Positions 17,581 to 25,511 of a stretch of 64,000 nt of DNA are shown in pieces. The position numbers were made by a program, and so were the translations under genes. The notes beneath the pieces were generated by a model. It was not told the origin of the DNA and ran no database searches. It saw only the letters and a program-made list of their open reading frames with translations. Source of the DNA: G965202665 sp965243835 (GTDB lineage: Bacteria > Actinomycetota > Acidimicrobiia > Spongiisociales > Spongiisociaceae); NCBI GenBank assembly GCA_965243835.1, contig OZ251578.1, positions 1,178,001 to 1,242,000 on the forward strand, given 5' to 3'. The stretch's first letter is position 1. Each line of letters begins with the position of its first letter.

Positions 17581-17901
17581 GTGGTTGGCAAGGGGATGAG
17601 GGCCGCGGCCGCGGCCGTCATCGCGCTGGCGTTGGCCGCCTGCGGGGGCGGGGGGGTGCCCCTCGACGCGGACGGGCCGGAGATCTACCGGGCGGTGTGC
17701 GCCCGTTGCCATGGCGACGACCTGCGGGGCGGCGCCGGCCCGCCGCTGGCGGGGGAGGGGGCCGGCTCGGTAGGCCGTCCCGAAACCTATTTCACGCAGG
17801 CGATTTCCTCCGGCATCGGCCGCATGCCCGCTTTTCGCCGCACCCTTACCGAAGAGCAGATCCTGCTGGTTTCCCGCTACGTGATCGACCGGCAGTCCTG
17901 A
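17581..17901 (+). CDS. Membrane-anchored c-type cytochrome lipoprotein
   Basis: 106 aa from GTG 17581, preceded by AGGTGAGG; an ATG at 17596 is the alternative. Signal with lipobox LALAAC, then a single heme-binding CARCHGDDLRGG and an axial-ligand Met candidate in GIGRMPAFRRTLT. The size and the order CxxCH...GxGxMPxF are those of class I cytochrome c. It should sit on the outer face of the membrane and carry electrons. Divergent from the XdhD-like gene by 174 bp. Confidence 0.8.
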   Translation: MVGKGMRAAAAAVIALALAACGGGGVPLDADGPEIYRAVCARCHGDDLRGGAGPPLAGEGAGSVGRPETYFTQAISSGIGRMPAFRRTLTEEQILLVSRYVIDRQS

Positions 17902-17960
17902 AACGCCCCTCCCCCGCAAACGAACCCCCAAAAAACGAACCTCTTGAATTTTTTTCAAAA

Positions 17961-18050
17961 ACCCCTTAAACTGCGGGTGGGCGGGCGCGGGGGCGGGCGG
18001 GCCCCCCGAAAACGCGAAAATCGCGCAAGAACGCGAAAAAAATGCTTAGC
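17961..18050. repeat. Diverged inverted copy of the 2.1/2.4-kb repeat
   Basis: Read on the minus strand, this shows GCTAAGCATTTTTTTCGCG, then a C-rich core and AGTTTAAGGGG, the same order of modules as copies at 2135 and 2442. On the plus strand the core is a run of G-triplets (from GGGTGGGCGGGCGCGGGGGC), able in principle to form a quadruplex. It lies between the cytochrome gene and the K+ channel gene, ending 15 nt before the channel start, so it may shape that gene's leader. Confidence 0.6.
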
Positions 18051-18065
18051 CGCTAGCCTGGACGC

Positions 18066-18452
18066 ATGTTTCCCCTGGTGGCTTTCCGGCATCTGTGGCG
18101 GGCGATCCGCATGGGCTGGACCGACCCCGAGTTCCGGGTGATGCTGTCCTCGGCCCTGGCCTTGATCGGGCTGGGCGTCCTGTTCTACACCAGGGTGGAG
18201 GGCTGGAGCGTGCTGGACAGCTTTTACTTCGTGATCATCACCATGACCACGGTCGGCTACGGCGACTTTTCCCCGGTCACCGCGGCCGGCAAACTGGCGA
18301 CGGTGGTTTTCATCCTGGTAGGCATCGGCCTGTTTATGGCTTTCCTGTCCCGGATCGCCTCCCTGGCCACCGCCTCCGCCGCCCAAGCCCGAAAAAAGAA
18401 AAAGAAGAAAAAGAAAAACAAACCCCGCCCCCAACCGGACGCACCCCAATGA
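18066..18452 (+). CDS. Two-TM potassium channel (KcsA/ion_trans_2 type)
   Basis: 128 aa. Outer helix VMLSSALALIGLGVLFYT, pore helix and selectivity filter TMTTVGYGDFSP, inner helix LATVVFILVGIGLFMAFLSR. Four such subunits would form a K+ pore. The tail is a striking lysine run (about nine Lys) followed by NKPRPQPDAPQ, with no RCK or ligand domain. The DNA of the end of the inner helix and tail (18334-18405) recurs in degenerate form at 19539-19607. Confidence 0.85.
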   Translation: MFPLVAFRHLWRAIRMGWTDPEFRVMLSSALALIGLGVLFYTRVEGWSVLDSFYFVIITMTTVGYGDFSPVTAAGKLATVVFILVGIGLFMAFLSRIASLATASAAQARKKKKKKKKNKPRPQPDAPQ

Positions 18453-18516
18453 AACCGCCATATGGCTCTGATGCGCCCGCAGGATGCTAAGCTTGGAATC
18501 AAGGTACTCATAAAGA

Positions 18517-19457
18517 ATGACCACTCTTGCCAAGCCCATCCAAGACTTTGCCGAGGCGGACCGCACCTTGTTGGAGGTCTCGTTGTTGGACCATTACAGC
18601 CGTACTGTTCCGTTGGTTAAGGGGTTTTTAAGGCAGGATATGGTAATTATTCCTTGGCAAGACCGGATTATAAGGCCGGTCAGCGAGGAGGACCGATATT
18701 ACGCGGTGTGGGATCTCAGCCTTGAGTTTATGACCAATGGGGGCTCTCGGACAAGGACGGTCGGCATCTCCCGCTGGCGGAAACGCGAGCTTTGTCGGAT
18801 CGATATCTGGAACATGTGCTAGGTCTGTATCCGGGTCGGTCGCGGGCACCCGGGAGGGATTGGGAATTGCGTAGCGGATCTCAACCGGGGCGAATGAGTT
18901 ATCGCAGGATAGGCCAAGCGGAGGAGCGGATAGTGAAGGCGGAGTTCGGCGACGACGGCCGCTGGCGCGGTTACGACCTGCATGGTCGATTGTTGTCCGT
19001 AGCCAAGACGGAAATAGCCCTACGCGAAGGGCTGGAGATTCACTTTTCCAACCAACGCAGGTTCCGGGAGGAAGAGAACCGTTTTTGGCGCCGCGCGGGA
19101 AAATACGGGAACGTTGTGATGACGTTGTATGACATCAGGGAGGCGTTGCTTCCGGCATTGACGGAGACCGGCGCCTTGCGAGCGGTTGTTTACGGTTCCC
19201 ACGGCCGCGGGGAGGCGCACCGGGGAAGCGATTTGGATTTGCTGGTGGTAGCTGATCGGGATGATCTAGCGGGGGTGAGGGTTTCCCACCGTCCGGATCT
19301 GTTCAGTGCCGTGCGTCGCGCGTGGGGGAAGGCCGCCAAACGGGATATGGATTTGATCGTTCTCACCAACGAGGAGTTATCGGACATTTTGGAAAGCCGA
19401 AAATCATTCGGCAGAGCTCTGCTCCGCGAGGGTAAAATTGTCTGGCAACGACGGTAG
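18517..19457 (+). pseudogene. Frameshifted long nucleotidyltransferase (MNT partner of HEPN), plus-strand copy
   Basis: Paralogue of the intact minus-strand gene at 20071-21018. The first frame runs 18517-18822, but similarity to the paralogue leaves it near the G5 run at 18739-18743 and continues in the next frame, where codons from about 18744 give GRHLPLAETRALSDRYLEHV and onward to 19457. Loss of one base in the G run explains it. The C-terminal part keeps the catalytic GSHGRGEAHRGSDLDLLVV and a third acidic RDMDLIVL. The N-terminal about 200 residues are an extension not present in ordinary short MNT proteins. A -1 ribosomal frameshift or sequencing error are alternatives. Confidence 0.7.
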
Positions 19458-19647
19458 CGAAAGACGGCAAGCTGCCAATGGCTGGTTGTCTCGGGCCCAA
19501 GAATTTCTTGAATCAGCCCGTTCCGATTTAGAGGAGCGTTATGGCCTTCCAGTCCCGGATCGACTCCCTGGCCCCCCGCCTCTTCTGCCCAAGCCTAAAA
19601 AGAAAAATACCCCCATCCCCCACCGGATGTCGCTCAATAATCAGTGA
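19438..19647 (+). pseudogene. Truncated HEPN-domain protein joined to a channel-gene tail
   Basis: Starts at TTG 19438 inside the end of the nucleotidyltransferase, as is usual for such pairs. About 34 codons (SRAQEFLESARSDLEERY) match the first helix of HEPN domains. At about 19539 the sequence switches to a copy of the K+ channel tail, read in a different frame, so the rest of HEPN including the Rx4-6H active site is missing. Non-functional as an RNase. Confidence 0.6.
19539..19607. repeat. Degenerate duplicate of the K+ channel 3' region
   Basis: Aligns with 18334-18405: both contain TTATGGC, GTCCCGGATCG, CTCCCTGGCC, GCCCAAGCC and an A-rich run, with scattered mismatches. In the channel's own frame it would encode MAFQSRIDSLAPRLFC. 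It sits immediately after the HEPN stub, so the nucleotidyltransferase-HEPN piece is flanked by two versions of the same channel tail. Confidence 0.65.
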
Positions 19648-20084
19648 GCGTGTTGGGGAATCAGATTACGGATAACGTCGTATATTGTTTGGGCGGTATC
19701 AACCGCTATTTGTGCTTCTCCTTCATCATAATGGGCAAATGACTCCAACATTTCTTCATGTGGTCTCTCATATCGGGCATCGACATAATATCGTGTTATC
19801 CCCTCTAGCATTGGTACTAAATGCTTTATAGAGTTTGTAATAGATGGTATAACATCCATCAATTTTTAATATAACGTAATCAAGATATGAGTCTTGATTG
19901 GTTGTGGGTAACCATGCCATCGTAGGGCCGCCTTAAATGACAATTCAATAGTCTGATGGGCGTGTAGGCAAGCACGGTTGTATTTGCCTTATTGCAGGTT
20001 ATGATTAGCATCATCAAGCGTTTCGCAGGCGTTGCTCAACCATTTATTGGCCGCCCAAACATTTCGATTATTAGGTTTGTTCAT
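19641..20084 (-). pseudogene. HEPN-domain toxin gene with two in-frame TAA stops
   Basis: A 148-codon frame starts at ATG 20084, overlapping the end of the upstream nucleotidyltransferase by 14 nt, and keeps one frame to the stop at 19641. It is interrupted by TAA at 19989-19991 and at 19866-19868. Between them the protein reads as a HEPN domain: WAANKWLSNACETLDDANHN, then GKYNRACLHAHQTIELSFKA, then after the second stop a tail containing ARYERPHEEM, which is the Rx4H ribonuclease motif. No indels, only stops, so the inactivation is recent. The region is more AT-rich than its surroundings, which suggests horizontal origin. Confidence 0.7.
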
Positions 20085-21018
20085 AAATGATCTGACCTTC
20101 TGTTTTTAAGTCTCTGCCTAACGGGCTGTCGGGATCGCTCAAACTTCTGTTCAGTTCTTCCCTAGTGCAAAGAACCAGGTCCATATCACGATGGGTGGCT
20201 CTGCCCCATACCGTGCTGACCGAAGCGTATTCCTTCCATCTGCGACCGCCGGTCGCGTCAGTATCAACTACCAGCAGAAGATCAAGATCGCTACTGCGAT
20301 GAGCAATACCCCGCCCGTATGAACCAAAAACGATTGCTTGCTCTATCTTTTTTTCCTTTAAAACAGGTAGCAGAACGTTGCGAATTTCCGAGAGGGTCAA
20401 AGTAACATTCCTATACTTATTTCGTTGTCGCCAGTAAGAATCCTGATTGTCTTTGGTTTGGAACTGATAATCAACCCGCTCCAGCAGAGCGGGCAAACTT
20501 TGATGAGAGGCGATCCGTGTGCCGCGCAGGTCAGAGGCATGATAGATTGGTTCTACTTGACCGACTTCCACAGTAATGCTTAGGAGGCGATCCGCTATTC
20601 GATAATACATGCGATTTTCGTTACGGGCGGTCGATGGGATATGTTCCCATTCAGGGACGGGTATTTTAAGTGCGGCATCGTACAATTCGGTTAAATACTT
20701 CAGCCAGGTCTCAGCCTGCATCTGGGCGGTTTCCAGGTTCGCGGCAATAACCGGAACTTTTTGAGTTGTGTAATCCAAATCGTTTTCCCGGCGATAGGTC
20801 AGCTTCCATACCGCCCGCCAGTCCACCCGGTCCGCAAAGGGGCGAATCGCCTCGCCCCCTTTAGGTACGGAGATAATGTCTTGTTCCAATACCCCATGCT
20901 CCCACCCTCCGGCGCGGGCTCCGAATTCCAGTGTAACCCGACGGGAAAAATAAGGCAGAACCAACGGGCCGGCGGGGGCCGGTAATTTCATAGCCGGTGC
21001 AGTAGCGACCGCGATCAT
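20071..21018 (-). CDS. Long nucleotidyltransferase (MNT-type antitoxin) with N-terminal extension
   Basis: 315 aa, intact. The C-terminal about 110 residues are a minimal nucleotidyltransferase domain: AIVFGSYGRGIAHRSSDLDL with the GSxxRG and DLD catalytic residues, plus RDMDLVLCT. In known MNT-HEPN pairs the MNT protein AMPylates the HEPN toxin. Typical MNT proteins are 100-150 aa; the first about 200 residues here form an extra domain I do not recognise, shared with the plus-strand copy. Its own HEPN partner is a pseudogene, so the antitoxin is orphaned. Lower GC and less biased codons than neighbouring genes. Confidence 0.75.
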   Translation of the reverse strand: MIAVATAPAMKLPAPAGPLVLPYFSRRVTLEFGARAGGWEHGVLEQDIISVPKGGEAIRPFADRVDWRAVWKLTYRRENDLDYTTQKVPVIAANLETAQMQAETWLKYLTELYDAALKIPVPEWEHIPSTARNENRMYYRIADRLLSITVEVGQVEPIYHASDLRGTRIASHQSLPALLERVDYQFQTKDNQDSYWRQRNKYRNVTLTLSEIRNVLLPVLKEKKIEQAIVFGSYGRGIAHRSSDLDLLLVVDTDATGGRRWKEYASVSTVWGRATHRDMDLVLCTREELNRSLSDPDSPLGRDLKTEGQIIYEQT

Positions 21019-21074
21019 AGTTTTATTATATCAGAAGCTTATTAAGCAGGCAGCCATTCCCGTTCCTCGCCATG

Positions 21075-23027
21075 CTACAGGGGACGGATAGCTTCTACGG
21101 CGGCGGGGTTTTCCAGGCCGGTCAGGTCGCCGGGGGGTTGGCCCAAGGCCCGGGCTTTGACCACCCGGCGCATTATTTTGGCGGAGCGGGTGCGGGGCAG
21201 GTCGTCCGCGAACCGCACCACGGCGGGGCGGAAAGCCTTGCCCAACTGGGAGGCCACCGCCTCGGCGACCCGGGCGGCCAAGGCTTGATCGGGCTCCGTT
21301 CCGGGAGCGGGGACCGCGAACAGGGCGATGGCCTCCCCTTTGACCGGGTCGGGAATCCCCACCGCGGCCGCCATCGTGATCTCCGGCAGTTCCACGACCG
21401 CCGATTCGATTTCGGCCGGCCCCACCCGTTTCCCCCCCACGTTGAGAGTGTCGTCGGAGCGCCCGTGCAGAAACCAGAATCCGTCCTCGTCGACGGAAGC
21501 CCAGTCGCCGTGCACCCACACCCCGGGCCACCGCCCCCAGTAGGTGGAGAAATACCGGTCGTCCCCTCCCCAGAACCCGCGGGTGACCCCCGGCCAGGTT
21601 TTGACGCACACCAGTTCCCCCACCTCTCCCCGCACCGGCTTCCCCGACTCGTCGTACACATCCATCGCCATGCCGGGGGCGGGGCCGCCCACCGAGGTCG
21701 GCTTCAAACCTTGCAGTATATGGGAGGTCAGAAAACACGCCCCCGCTTCCGTCCCCCCGGAAATGTTGATGATGGGGATGCGTTCCCCGCCCACTTCCCG
21801 GAACAACCACCACCACGGGTCGGGGTTCCACGGTTCCCCGGTGGACCCGAAAGCGCGCAACCGGGACAGATCGGCGGCCCGGGCCGCCTCCGCCCCATGC
21901 GGTTGCAACGCCCGAATCAGGGTGGGGGAGACCCCCAGCGCGGTTAGACCCAGCCCTTCCGCCAGCTCCCAGATCCGGCCCGGCCCCGGATAATCGGGGG
22001 CCCCGTCGTAACAGCCCACCGCGGCCCCGTTGGCCATTCCCGCTATCACCGACCACGGACCCATCACCCATCCCATGTCGGTCACCCACATCACCCGGTC
22101 CTCGGGCCGCATCTCGAATTGGAAAGCCCCCTCCGCGGCCAGTTTCACGGTCAGCCCCCCATGCACATGCACCACCCCTTTGGGACGGCCGGTGGTGCCC
22201 GAAGTGTAGGCCAACAGCACCGGGTCTTCGGAGGAAGTGGGGGCCGCCCCCCTCCGTTCGGCGGAGGCTGCGGCCTCCTCGAAAGACCGGTCCCTCCCCT
22301 CCGTCCAAGGGAGGCCCGTCCGCTCCGCATAGGAAACCACCAGCGTAGCCGGGGACAAGCCGCAAATTTCCAAGGCCCGGTCGGCGGTTTCTTTCATGGC
22401 CACCGGTTTGCCGCGGCGGGTGCAACCATCGGCGGTGACCAGCGCCGCCGGACGGGCCGCGGCCAGCCGTTCCGCCATCGCCTCCGGCCCGTATCCGGAG
22501 AAAATGGGCACGAACACCGCCCCGAGACGGGCTACGGCCAGCATGCACGCCACGGCCGCGTCCGACATCGGCAGGTAGACGGCCACCGTATCCCCCCGCC
22601 CGGCCCCGGCCGCCGCCAAGGCCCCCGCCGTTCTTTCCACCGTCTCCAGCAACTCCCCGAAAGTCAAGGTTTTACGGGAGCCGTCCTCCCGCTCCGCCAC
22701 CAGGGCCGTGCGCTCCGGGGCGAGAGCGGCCCACCGGTCCACGCACGCCTCGGATAAATTAATCACCCCGCCGGTGAACCATTTGGGGTAGGCGGGACCG
22801 CCGGAGTCGTCCAACACCCGCTGGTAGGGCTCGGCGAACGGAATCCCCAAATATTCCGCCGCCGCCGCCCAGTACCATTCGATGTCGTCGACGGATCGCT
22901 TCAGCATCTCCCGGTAGTCGGCTATGCCGTGCCGGGACATGAACTCGACGGTGCGCGAGCGGGCGATGTCCTCCGGTCCCGCCCGCCACACGATCCCCTC
23001 CGGCCGCCGCCCTCCCGTCTCGTTCAT
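21075..23027 (-). CDS. AMP-forming acyl/acetyl-CoA synthetase
   Basis: 650 aa, the length of acetyl/propionyl-CoA synthetases. P-loop-like YTSGTTGRPKGVVHVHGG, an adenylate motif NISGGTEAGACF, GDWASVDEDGFWFLHGRSDD hinge and the C-terminal catalytic lysine in PRTRSAKIMRR. The N-terminus (EYLGIPFAEPYQRVLD... ) resembles the ACS N-terminal domain. It activates a carboxylic acid to its CoA thioester; the chain length is not predictable. Divergent from the AI-2E transporter gene across a 10-bp inverted repeat. Confidence 0.85.
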   Translation of the reverse strand: MNETGGRRPEGIVWRAGPEDIARSRTVEFMSRHGIADYREMLKRSVDDIEWYWAAAAEYLGIPFAEPYQRVLDDSGGPAYPKWFTGGVINLSEACVDRWAALAPERTALVAEREDGSRKTLTFGELLETVERTAGALAAAGAGRGDTVAVYLPMSDAAVACMLAVARLGAVFVPIFSGYGPEAMAERLAAARPAALVTADGCTRRGKPVAMKETADRALEICGLSPATLVVSYAERTGLPWTEGRDRSFEEAAASAERRGAAPTSSEDPVLLAYTSGTTGRPKGVVHVHGGLTVKLAAEGAFQFEMRPEDRVMWVTDMGWVMGPWSVIAGMANGAAVGCYDGAPDYPGPGRIWELAEGLGLTALGVSPTLIRALQPHGAEAARAADLSRLRAFGSTGEPWNPDPWWWLFREVGGERIPIINISGGTEAGACFLTSHILQGLKPTSVGGPAPGMAMDVYDESGKPVRGEVGELVCVKTWPGVTRGFWGGDDRYFSTYWGRWPGVWVHGDWASVDEDGFWFLHGRSDDTLNVGGKRVGPAEIESAVVELPEITMAAAVGIPDPVKGEAIALFAVPAPGTEPDQALAARVAEAVASQLGKAFRPAVVRFADDLPRTRSAKIMRRVVKARALGQPPGDLTGLENPAAVEAIRPL

Positions 23028-23070
23028 CTCCGGCCTCCCGCCTTGCTAGTGTTCGCCCCCTGTACCATAT

Positions 23071-23110
23071 CCCGACCGACGTCCCGGAATAATCCTACCG
23101 GTCGGTCGGG
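23071..23110. promoter_or_regulatory. Candidate operator: perfect 10-bp inverted repeat
   Basis: CCCGACCGAC (23071-23080) and GTCGGTCGGG (23101-23110) are exact reverse complements separated by 20 bp. They lie in the 104-bp divergent intergenic region between the CoA synthetase and the AI-2E-type gene. The ACCGGTCGGT-like half-sites recall TetR-family operators in actinobacteria. No regulator gene is adjacent, so control is inference. Confidence 0.45.
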
Positions 23111-23131
23111 AGGCGAGGAGGAGGACGAGCA

Positions 23132-24295
23132 ATGGATCAGGCCGCCCCCGCGCCGCCGCCCCGCGACGGGATGCCCCCCTGGATACCCCGTTTGATCGTT
23201 ATGGTGATCGGGTCGCTGGCCGTCGCCTACTTTGCGTTCTGGGCGCTGGGGCGGATGCGGGGGGTGTTGCTCAACCTGTTGGTGGCCCTGTTCATCTCCT
23301 TCGCCTTGGAACCGGCGGTGGTTTTCCTGGCCCGCCGGGGGTGGAGGAGGGGGTTGGCCACCGCGGTGGTTTTCTTGGCCGCGGCCGTGACGGCGGGGTT
23401 GTTCATCGCCATCACCCTCCCGCCTTTGGTGACCCAGATGGGCAACCTCATTTCCGAAATCCCCAACTGGATCAACGCCGTTACCGATTGGTTGAACAAC
23501 CGCTTCAACCTGAACCTCAACCTGTCCAACCTGGCCGACAGCTTCAGCAACCTGCAGGGAACCCTGCAACGCTACGCGGGCACGTTGGCCAACAGCGCCC
23601 TGGGGCTGGGCACCCGGGTGCTGAGCCTGGTGGTGCAGACGCTGACCATCGGCTTGTTCACTTTTTACCTGTTGGCGGACGGCCCCCGGTGGCGGCGGAT
23701 GTTGCTGTCGGTGTTCCGGCCCGCCCGGCAGAAGGAAATCTCCCGGATGTGGGAAATAGCCATCGACAAAACCGGCGGCTACGTCTACTCCCGGGCCCTG
23801 CTGGCCCTGGCCTCGGCCGTCTTCACCTACCTGGCCCTGCGCATCATCGGGGTGGAGTTCGCGTTGGCCCTGTCCATCTGGGTGGGAGTGGTTTCCCAGT
23901 TCGTTCCGGCGGTGGGAACCTATCTGGCGGCGGTGGCCCCCACCTTGGTGGCGCTGTCCGATTCGGTGCGCAGCGCCGTCATCGTGCTGGCGGTGCTGGT
24001 CGTCTACCAGCAGATCGAAAACCTGTTGCTGGCCCCCCGCATCACCGCCGGCACCATGTCCTTGCATCCGGCGGTGGCTTTCGGATCGGTGCTGGTGGGG
24101 GCGGCCCTGTTGGGAGTGGTGGGGGCCCTGATCTCCTTGCCCGCCGTCGCCACCCTGCAGGCCTTCGTTTCCACCTTCATCGAGCGTTACCAGGTGGAGG
24201 AGTCGATGATCGGTTCCGCCCGCGCCTCCCCGGAGGAAACCGGCTCTCCGGCGGAAGCCGCCGACGATGATCCCGGGCCGGAGTCCGTCTCCTAA
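23132..24295 (+). CDS. AI-2E/PerM family transporter
   Basis: 387 aa with about eight membrane helices. The long soluble segment at residues about 100-160 (LVTQMGNLISEIPNWINAVT, then Asn/Leu-rich FNLNLNLSNLADSF) and later QFVPAVGTYLAAVAPTLVAL and RITAGTMSLHPAVAFGSVLV are family hallmarks. Strong AGGAGGAGGA ribosome-binding site. The family exports small molecules or ions; the name comes from AI-2 studies and does not fix the substrate. Followed at once by acyl-CoA metabolism genes in the same direction. Confidence 0.85.
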   Translation: MDQAAPAPPPRDGMPPWIPRLIVMVIGSLAVAYFAFWALGRMRGVLLNLLVALFISFALEPAVVFLARRGWRRGLATAVVFLAAAVTAGLFIAITLPPLVTQMGNLISEIPNWINAVTDWLNNRFNLNLNLSNLADSFSNLQGTLQRYAGTLANSALGLGTRVLSLVVQTLTIGLFTFYLLADGPRWRRMLLSVFRPARQKEISRMWEIAIDKTGGYVYSRALLALASAVFTYLALRIIGVEFALALSIWVGVVSQFVPAVGTYLAAVAPTLVALSDSVRSAVIVLAVLVVYQQIENLLLAPRITAGTMSLHPAVAFGSVLVGAALLGVVGALISLPAVATLQAFVSTFIERYQVEESMIGSARASPEETGSPAEAADDDPGPESVS

Positions 24296-24313
24296 ACGGC
24301 CGGGAGGTCGGTG

Positions 24314-25486
24314 ATGGGCGGGCCGCTGGCCGGGGTGCGGGTGGTGGAGTTGGCCGGGGTGGGGCCGGCCCCCTTCGCGGGGATGGTTTTGGCCGACTTG
24401 GGGGCGTCGGTCATCAGGGTGGACCGCCCGGACGCCCCCGCCTCCGCGGCCGCCTCCTCCGCTCCGTCCGCCGCCGGCCGTCCGGCCGATCATCCGGAGA
24501 TGATGAACCGGGGCAAACGCTCCATCGCGGTGGATCTGAAGCGGCCCGGGGGGGCGGAGGTGGTCAGGAAACTGGCCGCGGCCGCCGATATTCTGCTGGA
24601 GGGGTTCCGCCCCGGGGTGGCGGAACGGTTGGGGATAGGACCCGAACAATGCCGGGAGATGAATCCCCGGTTGGTGTACGGGCGGGTGACCGGCTGGGGG
24701 CAGACCGGCCCGCTGTCGGGAGCCGCCGGGCATGACATCAACTACATCGCGTTGGCGGGGGCCTTGGCCCATATGGGGCGGGCCGGCTCTCCGCCCACCC
24801 CGCCCATCAACCTGGTCGGCGACTTCGGCGGGGGAGGGATGTTGCTGGTCGTCGGGGCGCTGGCCGCCCTGCTGGAAGCCCGCCGCTCGGGGCGGGGGCA
24901 GGTGGTGGACGCGGCCATGACGGACGGGGCGGCCCTGTTGATGACCATGACCCACGACTGGGCGGGGCGCGGGATGTGGAGCGACCGGCGGGGGAGCAAC
25001 CTGCTGGACACCGGGGCCCCCTTCTACGACGTCTACGAAACCGCCGACGGGGAATATATGGCGGTGGGGGCCTTGGAGCCGCAGTTCCGGGCCGAGTTGC
25101 TGGAGCGGTTGCAGGTGGACGTCTCCGATTTGGGGGACCTGCGCCACCCCTCGGCCTGGCCGCAGTTGCGGTCCCGTATGGCGGAGGCCTTCGCCGCCCG
25201 CACCCGCCGGGAATGGACCGGTATCTTCGCGGGGAGCGACGCCTGCGCGTCCCCGGTGCTGACGATGAGCGAGGCCCGCGCTCATCCGCACAACCGGGAC
25301 CGTTCCCTGTTCGCGGAGGTGGGCGGGCGCCCGCAACCCGCCCCCGCCCCCCGTTTTTCCCGCACCCCGCCGTCGCCCCCGGCGCCCGGTCCGCTCCCCG
25401 GGGCCGACGCCGACCCAATTCTGGCCGAAGCCGGTTTCGCTCCCGGGGAGATTGGTAGACTGCGGGAGGCGGGAGTAATCCGGTAA
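24314..25486 (+). CDS. Family III CoA-transferase / alpha-methylacyl-CoA racemase
   Basis: About 390 aa. ATG 24314 is preferred over GTG 24311 by spacing to GGGAGG. Seen: LAGVRVVELAGVGPAPFAGM, NRGKRSIAVDLKRPGGAEVV, GRVTGWGQTGPLSGAAGHDI with the catalytic Asp, and VVDAAMTDGAALL. These order as in CaiB/BaiF proteins, nearest to AMACR, which inverts the 2-methyl centre of branched acyl-CoAs. The C-terminal part is shortened and Pro-rich. The next genes (FadD, SDR, acyl-CoA dehydrogenase) support branched-chain or sterol side-chain beta-oxidation (inference). Confidence 0.85.
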   Translation: MGGPLAGVRVVELAGVGPAPFAGMVLADLGASVIRVDRPDAPASAAASSAPSAAGRPADHPEMMNRGKRSIAVDLKRPGGAEVVRKLAAAADILLEGFRPGVAERLGIGPEQCREMNPRLVYGRVTGWGQTGPLSGAAGHDINYIALAGALAHMGRAGSPPTPPINLVGDFGGGGMLLVVGALAALLEARRSGRGQVVDAAMTDGAALLMTMTHDWAGRGMWSDRRGSNLLDTGAPFYDVYETADGEYMAVGALEPQFRAELLERLQVDVSDLGDLRHPSAWPQLRSRMAEAFAARTRREWTGIFAGSDACASPVLTMSEARAHPHNRDRSLFAEVGGRPQPAPAPRFSRTPPSPPAPGPLPGADADPILAEAGFAPGEIGRLREAGVIR

Positions 25487-25511
25487 ATCGGCGGCGGAAG
25501 AGGAGAGCGCA

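Noticed and set aside
18739..18743. Programmed -1 frameshift in the plus-strand nucleotidyltransferase
   Set aside because: The GGGGG run is not a canonical slippery heptamer, and the partner HEPN is also broken, so decay is the simpler reading.
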